Positions 18,746 through 27,699 of a stretch of DNA of 64,000 nt are shown in pieces (position 1 is the first letter of the stretch; each line of letters starts with the position of its first letter). The stretch lies in the NCBI GenBank assembly GCA_041398845.1, contig JAWKTZ010000006.1, forward strand, positions 1,240,001-1,304,000, read 5' to 3'. Below the pieces are notes generated by a model, which did no database searches, was not told the DNA's origin, and saw only the letters and a list, made by a program, of their open reading frames with translations. Position numbers and translations under genes: made by a program. This DNA comes from Fuerstiella sp041398845 (GTDB taxonomy: Bacteria > Planctomycetota > Planctomycetia > Planctomycetales > Planctomycetaceae).

Positions 18746-19738
18746 TCAGGTGTGATGAGGTGAATAGCTTTCGCTGCTCGCACTTGTGGCCTGAATCAGG
18801 GCGCGGATGTAGCCCCAGGCAAATAGGCGACCTTTGGTGGTGTAACCGGGTTCGCCGTCGTCTTCGCCTTCCAGTTGAGGCACATGGTCGGCTCGAATGG
18901 GGCCGCGGAAACCGATTTCGCGATACGCGCGCACCGCAGCCACCATGTCGGTCGGTCCGTTGTCGTGGAAGGTTTCGACGAAGTGTTCCGCGGTGCCTCG
19001 CACATCTCGAAAATGAACGTAGGCGATGTGGGACCCCAGGCGACGAATGGTGGCAGGAATATCGACGCCCATTGTCGCGAACGTTCCCTGACAGAAACAG
19101 ATGGCGTTGCTGCGACTGGGAACAATCTGGACCAGACGCTCAAAGTTTTCGACGCTGTTCATGATGCGGGCCTTTCCCTGAAATGAGGGCAGAGGCGGAT
19201 CGTCGGGATGCATGGCCAGAACAACGTTGCATTCTTCGGCCACTGGCACAATTTCGCGCAACAGGTGCGTCAGATTTCGCCAGAGTTCGTCGGATGACAG
19301 CGTTGTTGTTTTGTCGGCCACGCCGCCGTGATTCAACGACACAGCGCGTTCGGCAGTGGCCAGATCGAACCCCGTGACTTTCGAACCACCTCGCTCGGGA
19401 ACGGCCAGTTCTGTTCGCACCCAATCGGTTCCCGCCATAAAGTTGTAACACAATAACGGAATCCTCAGTTCGCCCATGCGGCGAATCAGCGCCTTCAGCT
19501 CGGCCACTTCCGAACCATCATCCATGCCCAGCTTGATTTTTTCGATGGGCAAATAGCCTTCGACCGCCGCCAACTGCAGTCCAATGTCGGCAAATCGCCG
19601 CTGAGTTTCCGCCAGTGCGGTGAGATCCGGTCCGGGGTAACGCGTGACAATGTGCGTGACGCCACACTGAGCCGCCAGTTTCAGGTTTTCGTCAGACGGG
19701 GGAGTCAGAACAGTGGCCAGTTTCATTGCATCGCTCAT
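18746..19738 (-). CDS. uxuA: D-mannonate dehydratase
   Basis: The 330-residue TIM-barrel protein matches UxuA, which dehydrates D-mannonate to 2-keto-3-deoxygluconate in uronate breakdown. The expected metal and catalytic motifs are all present: the N-terminal TVLTPPSDENL, AMHPDDPPLPSFQGKARIM in the middle, NAICFCQGTFATMG, YVHFRDVRGTAEHFVETFHD and GPIRADHVPQL near the end. The length fits the family's bacterial short forms. The start is uncertain between ATG at 19738 (MSDAMKL) and the nearby ATGs at 19747 and 19726. No other uronate genes are adjacent; the enolase-superfamily gene and the FGGY kinase elsewhere in the window could be in the same pathway. Confidence 0.88.
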   Translation of the reverse strand: MSDAMKLATVLTPPSDENLKLAAQCGVTHIVTRYPGPDLTALAETQRRFADIGLQLAAVEGYLPIEKIKLGMDDGSEVAELKALIRRMGELRIPLLCYNFMAGTDWVRTELAVPERGGSKVTGFDLATAERAVSLNHGGVADKTTTLSSDELWRNLTHLLREIVPVAEECNVVLAMHPDDPPLPSFQGKARIMNSVENFERLVQIVPSRSNAICFCQGTFATMGVDIPATIRRLGSHIAYVHFRDVRGTAEHFVETFHDNGPTDMVAAVRAYREIGFRGPIRADHVPQLEGEDDGEPGYTTKGRLFAWGYIRALIQATSASSESYSPHHT

Positions 19739-19862
19739 GTGAAACATCTTCGGCAGCGCAAACGAATCATGTCGCTGAATCCCTGTTGAGCTTCAGCTTC
19801 GCGCATTATGATGGAAAGAATACTCGTTTTGGTCCCCGCGCTCACTTCCACATTGGTCCGTC

Positions 19863-20861
19863 ATGCAAAGTTCTCGATCGGTCTTCTGGCTATTGTTTGT
19901 TTTCTGTGGCCTGGTGTTTGGTGCCAGCTTTGCGGCGGAAGCTCAGAACAGGAAACAACAGAAGGCACCCTCTGTTCCGTCGATTATCTGGGTGAACGAA
20001 CCAAAGCCCAATCAGCTACCGTTGCCAAAGGGAACTCAGCACCTGACCTTTCACAGCAAACTGGTGAACCAACAGATTGGCTACTGTGTATATCTGCCAC
20101 CCAGTTACAGTCTGGAAGCGGATCGGCGTTATCCGGTGATCTACAATCTGCATGGAAATGGCGGCAACGAATTCACCGGGCTGGAATCCATTGCGGTACT
20201 GGACGAAGGGATCCGCGCGGGTCGCTGGCCGGAAATCATCATGGTGCTTCCGAACGGCGGCCACAGCACTTTTTATAAGGACTCAGCCGATGGACGACTT
20301 CCGATCGAATCGATCCTGATCACCGAATTTTTGCCCTTCATCGACAGCACATATCGCACGATCGCAGAACGACACGGACGATGCATCGAAGGATTTTCCA
20401 TGGGAGGCCGCGGAGCCACTCGGCTGGCCGTCAAGTATCCCGAATTTTTCTGCAGTCTCTTCTGCCAGGCTGGCAACGTGCCTCATTTGCTGCAGACCTA
20501 TGACGAAGCCGATCCCGCCACTCGCAAGGATCTCCTGCTGGGAGAAGATCGAGCGAACTGGGAAAAAGACGATGTGTATGCGGTCAGTCAGAAGAACGCC
20601 GATCGAATCAGGAAGAACTTACGAATCCAGATTGCGTGCGGTACCAAAGACGGTGGTCACCTGCCAACCATTCGCGACTTCCATCAGCATCTTGTCGAGC
20701 TGGGCATTGACCATACTTATATCGAACTCGAAGGTCTGGGCCACAAACGCACGGAAATGATGGACCGGTTGAAGCCGGTCTGGTTCAATTATCACGTCGA
20801 ATCCATGCGCCAAGCCGATCTGCCCGAGAAAGTGAAAGCCAGCCGCAGGACCAGTCGTTAG
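19863..20861 (+). CDS. Secreted esterase (esterase D / feruloyl-esterase-like)
   Basis: The 332-residue product has a clear signal peptide (FWLLFVFCGLVFGASFAAEA) and an alpha/beta-hydrolase of the putative-esterase (PF00756-like) type. YPVIYNLHGNGGNEF gives the oxyanion region, GFSMGGRGATRLA contains the nucleophile Ser, the acid lies in ACGTKDGG and the base in GLGHKR. Such enzymes remove acyl, acetyl or feruloyl groups from carbohydrates or act on small esters. It diverges from uxuA with 124 bases between, so both could respond to the same signal. The C-terminus is basic. Substrate is not predictable from sequence. Confidence 0.85.
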   Translation: MQSSRSVFWLLFVFCGLVFGASFAAEAQNRKQQKAPSVPSIIWVNEPKPNQLPLPKGTQHLTFHSKLVNQQIGYCVYLPPSYSLEADRRYPVIYNLHGNGGNEFTGLESIAVLDEGIRAGRWPEIIMVLPNGGHSTFYKDSADGRLPIESILITEFLPFIDSTYRTIAERHGRCIEGFSMGGRGATRLAVKYPEFFCSLFCQAGNVPHLLQTYDEADPATRKDLLLGEDRANWEKDDVYAVSQKNADRIRKNLRIQIACGTKDGGHLPTIRDFHQHLVELGIDHTYIELEGLGHKRTEMMDRLKPVWFNYHVESMRQADLPEKVKASRRTSR

Positions 20862-20960
20862 AGTCTTTCCGTCGTGACCCGGGCGGTGTTCTTTAAAAAA
20901 CGGCGGGAAGCCCAGCGGAAAATACCGGACAACCCGCCTTGAAAAGCCGGTTACACGTCC

Positions 20961-21179
20961 TTAGTTCATCTGACAGCAAATACCGCGATCGCAGCAGGCT
21001 GAGTCACAGAAGCACGGACCATCGGTGTCACATTCGCATCCCGCCTCGGCACAGACGCAGTCTGCACACAGGCAATCAATGCAGCAGTCGCAACAGGTCG
21101 ATGGGGAACTGCTGATTGACGAGAACGCAAACGCGGACGAAGCAACCAGCGCGGTTGCGACAAGGAAGAACTTCTTCAT
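20961..21179 (-). CDS. Small secreted cysteine-rich peptide
   Basis: This 72-residue peptide starts at an ATG with a good ribosome site (GGAG eight bases upstream). A typical signal peptide (MKKFFLVATALVASSAFA) is followed by a 28-residue segment dense in CC and CxC pairs; in all 16 of the last 46 residues are Cys. Acidic residues lie between them. The pattern suggests metal binding or a tightly disulfide-bonded structure, like metallothionein but exported. I know no named family for it. The next gene upstream on the same strand also codes for an exported Cys-rich protein, 56 bases away, so they may be co-transcribed. Confidence 0.7.
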   Translation of the reverse strand: MKKFFLVATALVASSAFAFSSISSSPSTCCDCCIDCLCADCVCAEAGCECDTDGPCFCDSACCDRGICCQMN

Positions 21180-21184
21180 GAGAA

Positions 21185-21192
21185 TCGCTCCA
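21185..21192 (-). promoter_or_regulatory. Ribosome binding site of the Cys-rich peptide
   Basis: The reverse strand reads TTTGGAGCGATTCTC before the ATG at 21179. GGAG at about 8 bases fixes this start rather than the upstream ATG at 21260. Confidence 0.6.
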
Positions 21193-21235
21193 AAGAAAGT
21201 ATGTTCAGAAGGAAACATTGAACAGACGTTCTGAG

Positions 21236-21682
21236 CTAATTTCTCCAGACGCACAGGCACGCCAGCCGTTGGATCAGTGACGGAACCTGACTGGCCGCGT
21301 CAAAACCACGAGCCGCCTCGGTCGCCACAGAAATGGTGTTCCGCAGTTCCGCGACGACGGCAGCCGTCAGTTCGAACGCAACCGTTCTGGTTTGTTCCGA
21401 ACGGCGCGGCCTGGGAACGGCCGGCGGCTGATCACAGCATGGACACTTGCCGGAACATGATGTGCCACGGGAAGTGTCGGACGTTGACTTTTTGCCGGAC
21501 GATGAACAGCACGCAGGCGATGTCTGATGGCAGCAGCTTTGACTCGCACCGGTCTCCGTGGACCTGGCAGATGCGCAGCATTCGCCAGTGGTGACCAGTG
21601 GCTGCGGCTGCAGCAACAGACACAGGCTGGCCAGTAATCCGGAAACGACTTGAGTTGGCCGAGTGTGTTTCATCACCTTCAT
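21236..21682 (-). CDS. Exported cysteine-rich hypothetical protein
   Basis: The 148-residue product has a signal-like N-terminus (VVSGLLASLCLLLQPQPLV) and then a serine/cysteine-rich section with CC and CxC motifs (GECCAS, SCCHQ, ACCSSSG, SGKCPCC). It ends in a helical section with a further CLC motif (LIQRLACLCVWRN). ATGs at 21682 and 21673 are both possible starts; the longer frame to 21865 runs into the divergent gene and is rejected. I do not recognise a family. The Cys-rich peptide gene just downstream on the same strand suggests a shared role, for example in metal or redox handling in the envelope, but this is only inference. Confidence 0.6.
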   Translation of the reverse strand: MKVMKHTRPTQVVSGLLASLCLLLQPQPLVTTGECCASARSTETGASQSCCHQTSPACCSSSGKKSTSDTSRGTSCSGKCPCCDQPPAVPRPRRSEQTRTVAFELTAAVVAELRNTISVATEAARGFDAASQVPSLIQRLACLCVWRN

Positions 21683-21851
21683 TGTTCGCGGAGTCCACGG
21701 TTTGGTCAATCCCGGATTCGAATTGTGGGCAAATCCTGAGGCGAGAGTTCCCGCCAGGTCATCTTTGGTGTAGTTTGAATGCCGATCACCGCTAACTTCA
21801 CACCTCGCTGCTTTCCCATTTCTCCCACCATTTGCCGTAGGTGCCCGCATC

Positions 21852-23408
21852 ATGCCGAATCTCAATCAGGACCATTCCCGTCTGGATCGTCGAGACCTGC
21901 TGAAAGCAACGGCCGTGGCGGCCGCCGGTCTGACTTCGTCATCAAACGCAGCAGCGATTGATCAACAGCAGACAAACGCGCCGTCGCCGAGTCTGATCAC
22001 TGAGGAGAACAAGCGGGCGGGCACGACGGACTGGCAATTGACTCGTGTGCGCGTGAATGAAGGCAATTATCGCACATCGTTGATCGAAGGTTATTGTTCT
22101 CATCAGTCTGTGGCTGTGGGTGACACCCTGAAGGTGTTTGTCAGCACCAAACCGGCCGAAAAGTTTGTTCTGGATGTGTATCGCATGGGTTACTACGGCG
22201 GCACTGGCGGTTGTCACAAGGCGACCTTTGGACCGTTTGCAGGAACCGAGCAACCCGTGCCGGAATTAGGTCCGGCTCCTGGACGGCTGCGCGAATGTCA
22301 GTGGGAACCGTCGGTTGAAATCCACATCCCGGACGACTGGGTCAGCGGAGTTTACCTGGGCAAGCTGACCACGATTCCCGAATCCGCCAGCGAACCCTAC
22401 TGGCAAAGCTACGTCATCTTCATTGTCCGTGACAATCGCAAAGCCGATGTGTTGTTTCAGTGCAGCGACAATACGTGGCAGGCCTACAATCGCTGGCCGG
22501 TGAATGAGTCGCTGTATACTCATCCCGATGGAGCTCATGCACCAGGAGTGGCCGTCAGCTATGACCGGCCGTATGGCAAATACAATCAGATCTTTGATCA
22601 TCCACTGTCGATTGGTTCGGGCGAGTTTCTACTATGGGAGTTTCCTTTAAGCTATTGGCTGGAACAACATGGTTATGATGTGACTTATGGCTCCAATCTG
22701 GATACCTGTTCTGCGGAATTTGTCACACGCTGTCGCACGTTTGTCAGCATCGGTCACGATGAATACTGGGATCAGCAACAGTATCGCGCTGTCGAAGCAG
22801 CCATGAACCAGGGTGTGAGCCTGCTGTGGTTCTGTGGAAACTCCGTGTTTGTGGATTCGCCGTTCCGCAATTCTTCCGGCGGTGTGCCGGGTCGAATTAT
22901 TTCGCGAGAAGGCTGCTTTGGCGAACTGCGAGTTGACGAACTGGAAAGCTATGAAGCCATGTTTGCCGGACTGAAGGCAACCGCACCAGATGAACGCATC
23001 ATCATGGGAGTTCGCAGTGTCGTGCCTTTCAACGGTGGCGGCGACTGGACATGCACCAAAGCCGACCACTGGCTGTTTGCAGAAACAGGCATGAAGAATG
23101 GAGACAGCATTCCGGGACTCGTCGGCTGGGAACATCACGGCGAACCCGATCCCGAACGGCCGGGAATGGAAGTCGTGGCGGCTGGCCCCATCTGGTCCGG
23201 GGGAACTCGACTGGGCCGCTACGAAGCGGTCGTCTTTCCGGGACCGAAGGACAACATCGTCTTCAACGCGTCCACGATTTTCTGGGCTCAGGGGCTGTCT
23301 TCTCCACCCGGCCACATCATCCCCTGGTCGCATTTCAGCCGGCCTCACGGACCGGATGCTCGAGTTCAGCAGATGACTCAGAACCTGTTTGCGGCCGCAC
23401 TACGCTAA
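21852..23408 (+). CDS. Tat-exported N,N-dimethylformamidase beta-subunit-like protein
   Basis: The 518-residue product begins with a twin-arginine signal (DRRDLLKATAVAAAGLT) and carries the large C-terminal domain known from the beta subunit of N,N-dimethylformamidase (DmfA2). Visible stretches are YRMGYYGGTGG at about 110, FQCSDNTWQAYNRWP, SYDRPYGKYNQ, EFPLSYWLEQHGYDVTY, a SIGHDEYWDQQQ motif and a LLWFCGNSVF strand. In the characterised enzyme this subunit hydrolyses dimethylformamide, but many bacterial homologues have no known substrate, and a role on carbohydrates or amides is possible. The small subunit was not found nearby. Its stop overlaps the converging inositol monophosphatase gene by four bases. 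Confidence 0.85.
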   Translation: MPNLNQDHSRLDRRDLLKATAVAAAGLTSSSNAAAIDQQQTNAPSPSLITEENKRAGTTDWQLTRVRVNEGNYRTSLIEGYCSHQSVAVGDTLKVFVSTKPAEKFVLDVYRMGYYGGTGGCHKATFGPFAGTEQPVPELGPAPGRLRECQWEPSVEIHIPDDWVSGVYLGKLTTIPESASEPYWQSYVIFIVRDNRKADVLFQCSDNTWQAYNRWPVNESLYTHPDGAHAPGVAVSYDRPYGKYNQIFDHPLSIGSGEFLLWEFPLSYWLEQHGYDVTYGSNLDTCSAEFVTRCRTFVSIGHDEYWDQQQYRAVEAAMNQGVSLLWFCGNSVFVDSPFRNSSGGVPGRIISREGCFGELRVDELESYEAMFAGLKATAPDERIIMGVRSVVPFNGGGDWTCTKADHWLFAETGMKNGDSIPGLVGWEHHGEPDPERPGMEVVAAGPIWSGGTRLGRYEAVVFPGPKDNIVFNASTIFWAQGLSSPPGHIIPWSHFSRPHGPDARVQQMTQNLFAAALR

Positions 23409-24196
23409 AGAATCGGCGGCAGTTTTAGCAACGGCAAAATGGATGCGTGCAACGCGGGATTGGCAGCCAGCATGCTGGTTTTCTGCAGAGGCAGCGGTTC
23501 ACCTTTGCAGGTTGTCGCGATGCCGCCCGCTTCTTCGACAAGCAGGCGGCCGGCAGCAAAATCCCATGGAGACAGTTGAAATTCAAAGTACGCTCCAAAC
23601 TGTCCAGCCGCCACCATGGCCAGATCCAGTGATGCGGTTCCGAAGCGACGGATACCGTGAATCTGCTGTTTGAACAGCCGATCGATGGACGCCAGAGTGG
23701 CTTCCATGGTGGCGCCTCGATCGTAATAGAAGCCCGTGCCAATCACGACTTCGTCCAAAGCCTCGCCTGCGCCGACACGCAGCGGCCGACCATTATGAAA
23801 GGCTCCGGCGTCTTTCTGAGCTGTATACCAGTCGTTGCGAATGGGATTGAAGACAACTCCGGCCTGAGCAATCCCGTTGTGATAGTACCCGATAGACACG
23901 GCAAAATGCGGAATGCCGTGAGCGAAATTGGTGGTGCCATCCAGTGGATCAATGATCCACAGATGTTCGGCATCGATGCTGCCACTGTTTTCTTCTTCGC
24001 CCAGAATGCTGTGATTCGGAAAGTGCCGCCGAATCACGTCCGCGACCGCCCGTTCTGCGTTCACGTCAGCATCCGACACCAGATCGACCGATGCCGATTT
24101 CGTTCGCATCACCACACCGTTGTGAAAATAGTCTTCCAGAATTCTGCCCGCCGCTTCAGCGGCTTCACGGGCAACAGTCAGAACATCAGTGGACAC
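23405..24196 (-). CDS. suhB: Inositol-1-monophosphatase family phosphatase
   Basis: The 263-residue protein has all the lithium-sensitive phosphatase motifs: GEEE at 66-69, WIIDPLDGTTNF at 80-91 with Asp83 and Asp86, and SPWDFAAGRLLVEEAGG near 207-223. These bind the magnesium ions that hydrolyse inositol phosphates and, in some members, fructose-1,6-bisphosphate or other sugar phosphates. Length matches the family (about 260-270). It is cytoplasmic and monocistronic. In other bacteria SuhB also has a role in ribosomal RNA transcription; that is not assessable here. Confidence 0.93.
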   Translation of the reverse strand: MSTDVLTVAREAAEAAGRILEDYFHNGVVMRTKSASVDLVSDADVNAERAVADVIRRHFPNHSILGEEENSGSIDAEHLWIIDPLDGTTNFAHGIPHFAVSIGYYHNGIAQAGVVFNPIRNDWYTAQKDAGAFHNGRPLRVGAGEALDEVVIGTGFYYDRGATMEATLASIDRLFKQQIHGIRRFGTASLDLAMVAAGQFGAYFEFQLSPWDFAAGRLLVEEAGGIATTCKGEPLPLQKTSMLAANPALHASILPLLKLPPIL

Positions 24197-24798
24197 GGTA
24201 TGGCGGCTTCATGAAGAAAGGAAGAGGCGTTCCGCAAAGAAACATCAGAGGGAATTCAGCAAATGCACCCGGAATGTCGCATGCTTCCAAACACACGACA
24301 ACTCAGTTTGAGAGCTCTTCGGTGAGTGTCCGCGGAAGCTGAAGCATTCTCAAGAACGCTTGACCTGCCAGGTTACAAGCGATGATACCCACTCAATGGT
24401 TCGAATATGCTGCGAAACGCATCGTTGCTGCAAGTCAGCGCAAAACTTTCGTCGCAACGATCGGCGAATTCGGCAAACGATTTCTTTCGAGCCGTCAGTC
24501 GCATAAGTACTTCTTAAGCCACGTCAATTATTGTGCAGGCGCATGGAAATCGGGAATCCACGGAACGGCCAGGCAATTTCGTGAACAGTTTGAAGCCGAC
24601 ACGAATGACAATGCCTGTTCTTCCACAAAAGCGACCTGGGAGCTCACGCATCAGTTGACCTCCTAGAAAATCTCACGGACCAACCGCGTCGTCGCAAAAA
24701 GTCAAACATGTTTCCACCAACTTTCCAGATGGAAACAATTCTTTATATTCCTTGGCGAACTGCGTTGCCCAAAAACGCGACCCCCTTTACTATTTGAG
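24197..24798. other. Gene-poor stretch left of the first insertion sequence
   Basis: Apart from a weak ORF at 24382-24666, nothing is supported here. The right end contains the left arm of a hairpin (AAAACG at 24772-24777, CCCTTT at 24783-24788) whose right arm now lies beyond the insertion sequence. Confidence 0.4.
24382..24666 (+). CDS. Hypothetical small protein, weakly supported
   Basis: This 94-residue open frame starts at ATG with an AGG nine bases upstream. It has no hydrophobic segment or recognisable domain; it is rich in Ser, Thr, Gln and aromatic residues. It lies alone between the inositol monophosphatase and the insertion sequence and may be a remnant or chance. Confidence 0.22.
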   Translation: MIPTQWFEYAAKRIVAASQRKTFVATIGEFGKRFLSSRQSHKYFLSHVNYCAGAWKSGIHGTARQFREQFEADTNDNACSSTKATWELTHQLTS

Positions 24799-26507
24799 CT
24801 GCACTTTAGGCGAATGGCTATCAGTCAGTACGGCGGGCGTTTGCTTTGCGCGGACGGTGGGCTTGGGGATGGAGTTGCGTGATCTGGCGGGAACGGCTGC
24901 ATGCAGCGGAGCGGATCGTCTGCATCATAGGCACAGGCTGATGACGTCTTTGATGAGCGTTCGGAATTTTCTCAGGTTGAGGGTCCGGGGCAGAGTCGTC
25001 AGAAATTGTATTCCCAGCATTTCGCGGGCGATTGCTGAGCGACGGTCCGCGTGAGACGGACGACGATCGGGATTGTCCCACGGACGGTTGCTGCGATCTG
25101 TCAGCTTCGGCTTTGCGACATCCCACGAGCACAACTCCACAAGCGTAGACATCCATTGATTCAGGTGCCAGCAACCGATGTTCGACCAGATGTTGCGAAC
25201 CTGTTGCTGACCGGCTCCCCAGATTTCCTTCACGTCATGAAAATGTTCTTCAATGGCCCAGCGCGCAGCAGCCGTTTCCAGAATGTCGCGAACTGCAACC
25301 TGTTCGTCAGTGCAGAAGTAGGGGACCCAGCTGCCATCGTCGAAACGTACAATCACAACGCGGATGACGCCGCTCACAAGACGAGATGTCGCGAGAAACG
25401 TCTTGGTCTGCCGCGTGACCATCGAACCACGGCAATGCCAGGTCATCGATTCCCAGCCTCCCGAGTGAGCAGCACGCTTTGCCAGACTGATACGATTGAC
25501 TCCGTAGATGCGACCTCGACCTCGCTTTCCGGGCTCTCGCTCCGGCGGCAGGTCAAACAGACAGGCGTCGTGACGCAGGCGACTGAACACCACAACACCC
25601 TGCTCCAACAGCGGCATCAACACGGGACGCCCCGCATACGCGCCATCGGTCACCAGCCAGATGCTCGATTCGATTCCCAGCATACGAACAGTCTGAACAA
25701 ACCATGTCATGAGGTGGACGGCCAGTTCCAGTTTGGTGCGAAATTCCCAGTCATATTTCTCTGTCAGCGAAGGCACATCTTTCTCACGCACATACAGCAT
25801 CGATCGCAATGGCAACGCGATGACTCCCCACAGCGAATGCTTCGCCAGGAAACACAGCGACACCCAATTGTGTCCATACAACCATTCGCCATCCGCCGGA
25901 CCAGCCGTGGGATTGTGATGCACGCCCGCGCCTTCCACATGTTGCCCGTATCGCCGCGTTGGCGAATCATCAACCGCCACAATCATGGGGGCATCAGGAC
26001 CGGACGCAAACTTTCGCACGACAGCAATCAGCAACGGCAGAGCCAGCAATCGTGCGCGGCGCCCAACGCTGATCAGACAATCATAAAAGAGATCCCAGTC
26101 ATCTTTGACTCCGGCAGCAGCAAACCATGAGGCGGCCACGCGACGGTCGTCAGCCAGCATCATCCCGGCCATGATGATCGAAAGACGGAACGCCATGCGA
26201 ACGTCCAGCATGCCAGCCATCGACGCGACCAGATCAGTCATCGCCCCTGTGAGCGGCACCTTCGCCCTGACGGTCTTCGTCCGCTGAGGATTCGGTGTCT
26301 TCAGCCGATCTCGCTTGTCATGCTGCGACGAACCACTCTTCGGCTTGTGCTGTGCTTGCGGACGACTCGATTCTTTCTTACGCTTCGCCATCCGTGGCTC
26401 CTTCCGTGAGACAGAAGTCTGCTAACCTCTATTCTCATTGTCGCGAGCTGCGGAGTTTTCCGAAATACCAACCGCCAGCGACTGCCACAGTTTCGCCTAA
26501 AGTGCAG
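24799..26507 (-). mobile_element. Complete insertion sequence, IS4/IS701-like, with perfect 8-bp target duplication
   Basis: The ends are 16-bp perfect terminal inverted repeats: CTGCACTTTAGGCGAA at 24799-24814 and its reverse complement at 26492-26507. The direct repeats TATTTGAG at 24791-24798 and 26508-26515 are the target duplication. The element is 1709 bp and contains one intact transposase gene on the minus strand. Intact ends, duplication and gene indicate a recent insertion that may still be mobile. Confidence 0.93.
24925..26391 (-). CDS. DDE transposase of the insertion sequence (IS4/IS701-like, DDE_5-type)
   Basis: The 488-residue protein has a basic N-terminus (MAKRKKESSR) and a DDE catalytic core. 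The first Asp is in MIVAVDDSPTRR at 141-142, the second in SIWLVTDGAYAG, and the Glu in RWAIEEHFHDVKE, where the Y/W-x-x-E spacing is typical of IS4-like and IS701-like enzymes. It catalyses cut-and-paste movement of the element. The frame is full length with no stops or shifts, so it is probably functional. About 100 bases lie between each end of the gene and the element's tips. I cannot tell IS4 from IS701 family by eye. Confidence 0.88.
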   Translation of the reverse strand: MAKRKKESSRPQAQHKPKSGSSQHDKRDRLKTPNPQRTKTVRAKVPLTGAMTDLVASMAGMLDVRMAFRLSIIMAGMMLADDRRVAASWFAAAGVKDDWDLFYDCLISVGRRARLLALPLLIAVVRKFASGPDAPMIVAVDDSPTRRYGQHVEGAGVHHNPTAGPADGEWLYGHNWVSLCFLAKHSLWGVIALPLRSMLYVREKDVPSLTEKYDWEFRTKLELAVHLMTWFVQTVRMLGIESSIWLVTDGAYAGRPVLMPLLEQGVVVFSRLRHDACLFDLPPEREPGKRGRGRIYGVNRISLAKRAAHSGGWESMTWHCRGSMVTRQTKTFLATSRLVSGVIRVVIVRFDDGSWVPYFCTDEQVAVRDILETAAARWAIEEHFHDVKEIWGAGQQQVRNIWSNIGCWHLNQWMSTLVELCSWDVAKPKLTDRSNRPWDNPDRRPSHADRRSAIAREMLGIQFLTTLPRTLNLRKFRTLIKDVISLCL

Positions 26508-26561
26508 TATTTGAGGGAAAAGGGCGTTTTGTCCTTTTTAGAGCGGCGGTTACTCGCGTCA

Positions 26562-27695
26562 ATGAGTGACTTAACGTTGGGAGGTTGTTTTCTCGTGTAC
26601 ACATCCCCAACCATGATAACAACCGCATTTGTTCTGACCTTATGGACGGTCGGAGAGACCTCGGCTGACGAACCTCGGATCACACTCAACCACGTTCGTG
26701 CCGTCGCTACCAGGTGGCGCGAGTCATTTGTCAATCTGCGAATGGTGTATGAACTGAGGAGTCTGCCGCCGCTGGACGAGCCGTTGGTTGACTGGGCACC
26801 GCCGGACGTTGTGGAATCGGCTCCAAAGTTCTCAGAGTCTGAATGGATCTGGGCAGAGCATGGACTTGACCTGTTAGACGGTCGGGCGTTTTATTGGACC
26901 CCAGCGAAGCCGGGGGGCGTCAGAGAACTCGACGTCTTTAATGGTCCGGACAGCATTGTGTTTAGGGCTAACTATAAGAGGTCCCCCGATTTGGTCGAGG
27001 CGTTTACTCACCTGAAGATTCAGCCACACGGCGGAGGAAAGCCGACCTCGTATAAAGCACGTACCCCCATGATTGGCCTGCGCTCGCCTGCGACTGCCGA
27101 GTGGTTGCCTGAGATGCTTAGCAGCGGAGACTGGAAACTGACGGGTGTCGAGGACATCCTGGGACATTCATGTGTGAAACTGACGTTCGATAGTTCGCAA
27201 TCGAAGTCAGAGGTGTTGTGGCTGGACCTGCAGCATGACGTGTTACCTCGGCGCCATCGATTGGAGGCCGTTAGCAGCTCTGGCAGCACCTCTGCGACCG
27301 ATTTTGTCGCCGACGAATTTCAACAGTTAGAAAGTGGAGTATGGTTTCCGAAACGGGGTAGACTTCAGCTTCTGACGAATGGCCCTGTACAGAATCAACT
27401 TTTTGTCGTCACTGAAGCGCAGCTCAACATACCGCTGGATCTCACTCGTTTTAGGCCACCCGAGCCGGGTGTTGGGACAGTCGTATTTGACGGTCGGACC
27501 GGCAGGAGTTCGATCCATGGCAACCCGGAAACGCAACCGGACACAATGAGTCCGCAACATGCGGTCAGGCAGATCGATGTCAGTGCGGTACCCGAAAGTG
27601 TCGTGAAAGTCGGATGGGTCAGTGGATTGATGGGGGTATCTGTCGCTGCGTTGGCGATAGGCCTTTGGCTTCGAAAAACAGCGTCCGGGAGGTAG
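26562..27695 (+). CDS. Exported protein with C-terminal membrane anchor, unknown function
   Basis: The 377-residue product can start at ATG 26562 or, better for a signal peptide, at ATG 26613 (MITTAFVLTLWTVGETSA, then DEP). The body resembles the beta-rich, LolA-like fold of outer-membrane lipoprotein carriers in its pattern: WRESFVNLRMVYELRSLP at the start, VEDILGHSCVKLTFDSSQSK and EVLWLDLQHDVLPRRHRLEA, then FQQLESGVWFPKRGRLQ. A C-terminal transmembrane helix (VVKVGWVSGLMGVSVAALAI) ends in basic residues. The Cys-rich gene starts four bases after the stop, and the DUF1559 pseudopilin lies beyond the next insertion sequence, suggesting one original operon. Its promoter region has been split by the first insertion sequence. 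Confidence 0.75.
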   Translation: MSDLTLGGCFLVYTSPTMITTAFVLTLWTVGETSADEPRITLNHVRAVATRWRESFVNLRMVYELRSLPPLDEPLVDWAPPDVVESAPKFSESEWIWAEHGLDLLDGRAFYWTPAKPGGVRELDVFNGPDSIVFRANYKRSPDLVEAFTHLKIQPHGGGKPTSYKARTPMIGLRSPATAEWLPEMLSSGDWKLTGVEDILGHSCVKLTFDSSQSKSEVLWLDLQHDVLPRRHRLEAVSSSGSTSATDFVADEFQQLESGVWFPKRGRLQLLTNGPVQNQLFVVTEAQLNIPLDLTRFRPPEPGVGTVVFDGRTGRSSIHGNPETQPDTMSPQHAVRQIDVSAVPESVVKVGWVSGLMGVSVAALAIGLWLRKTASGR

Positions 27696-27699
27696 GATT

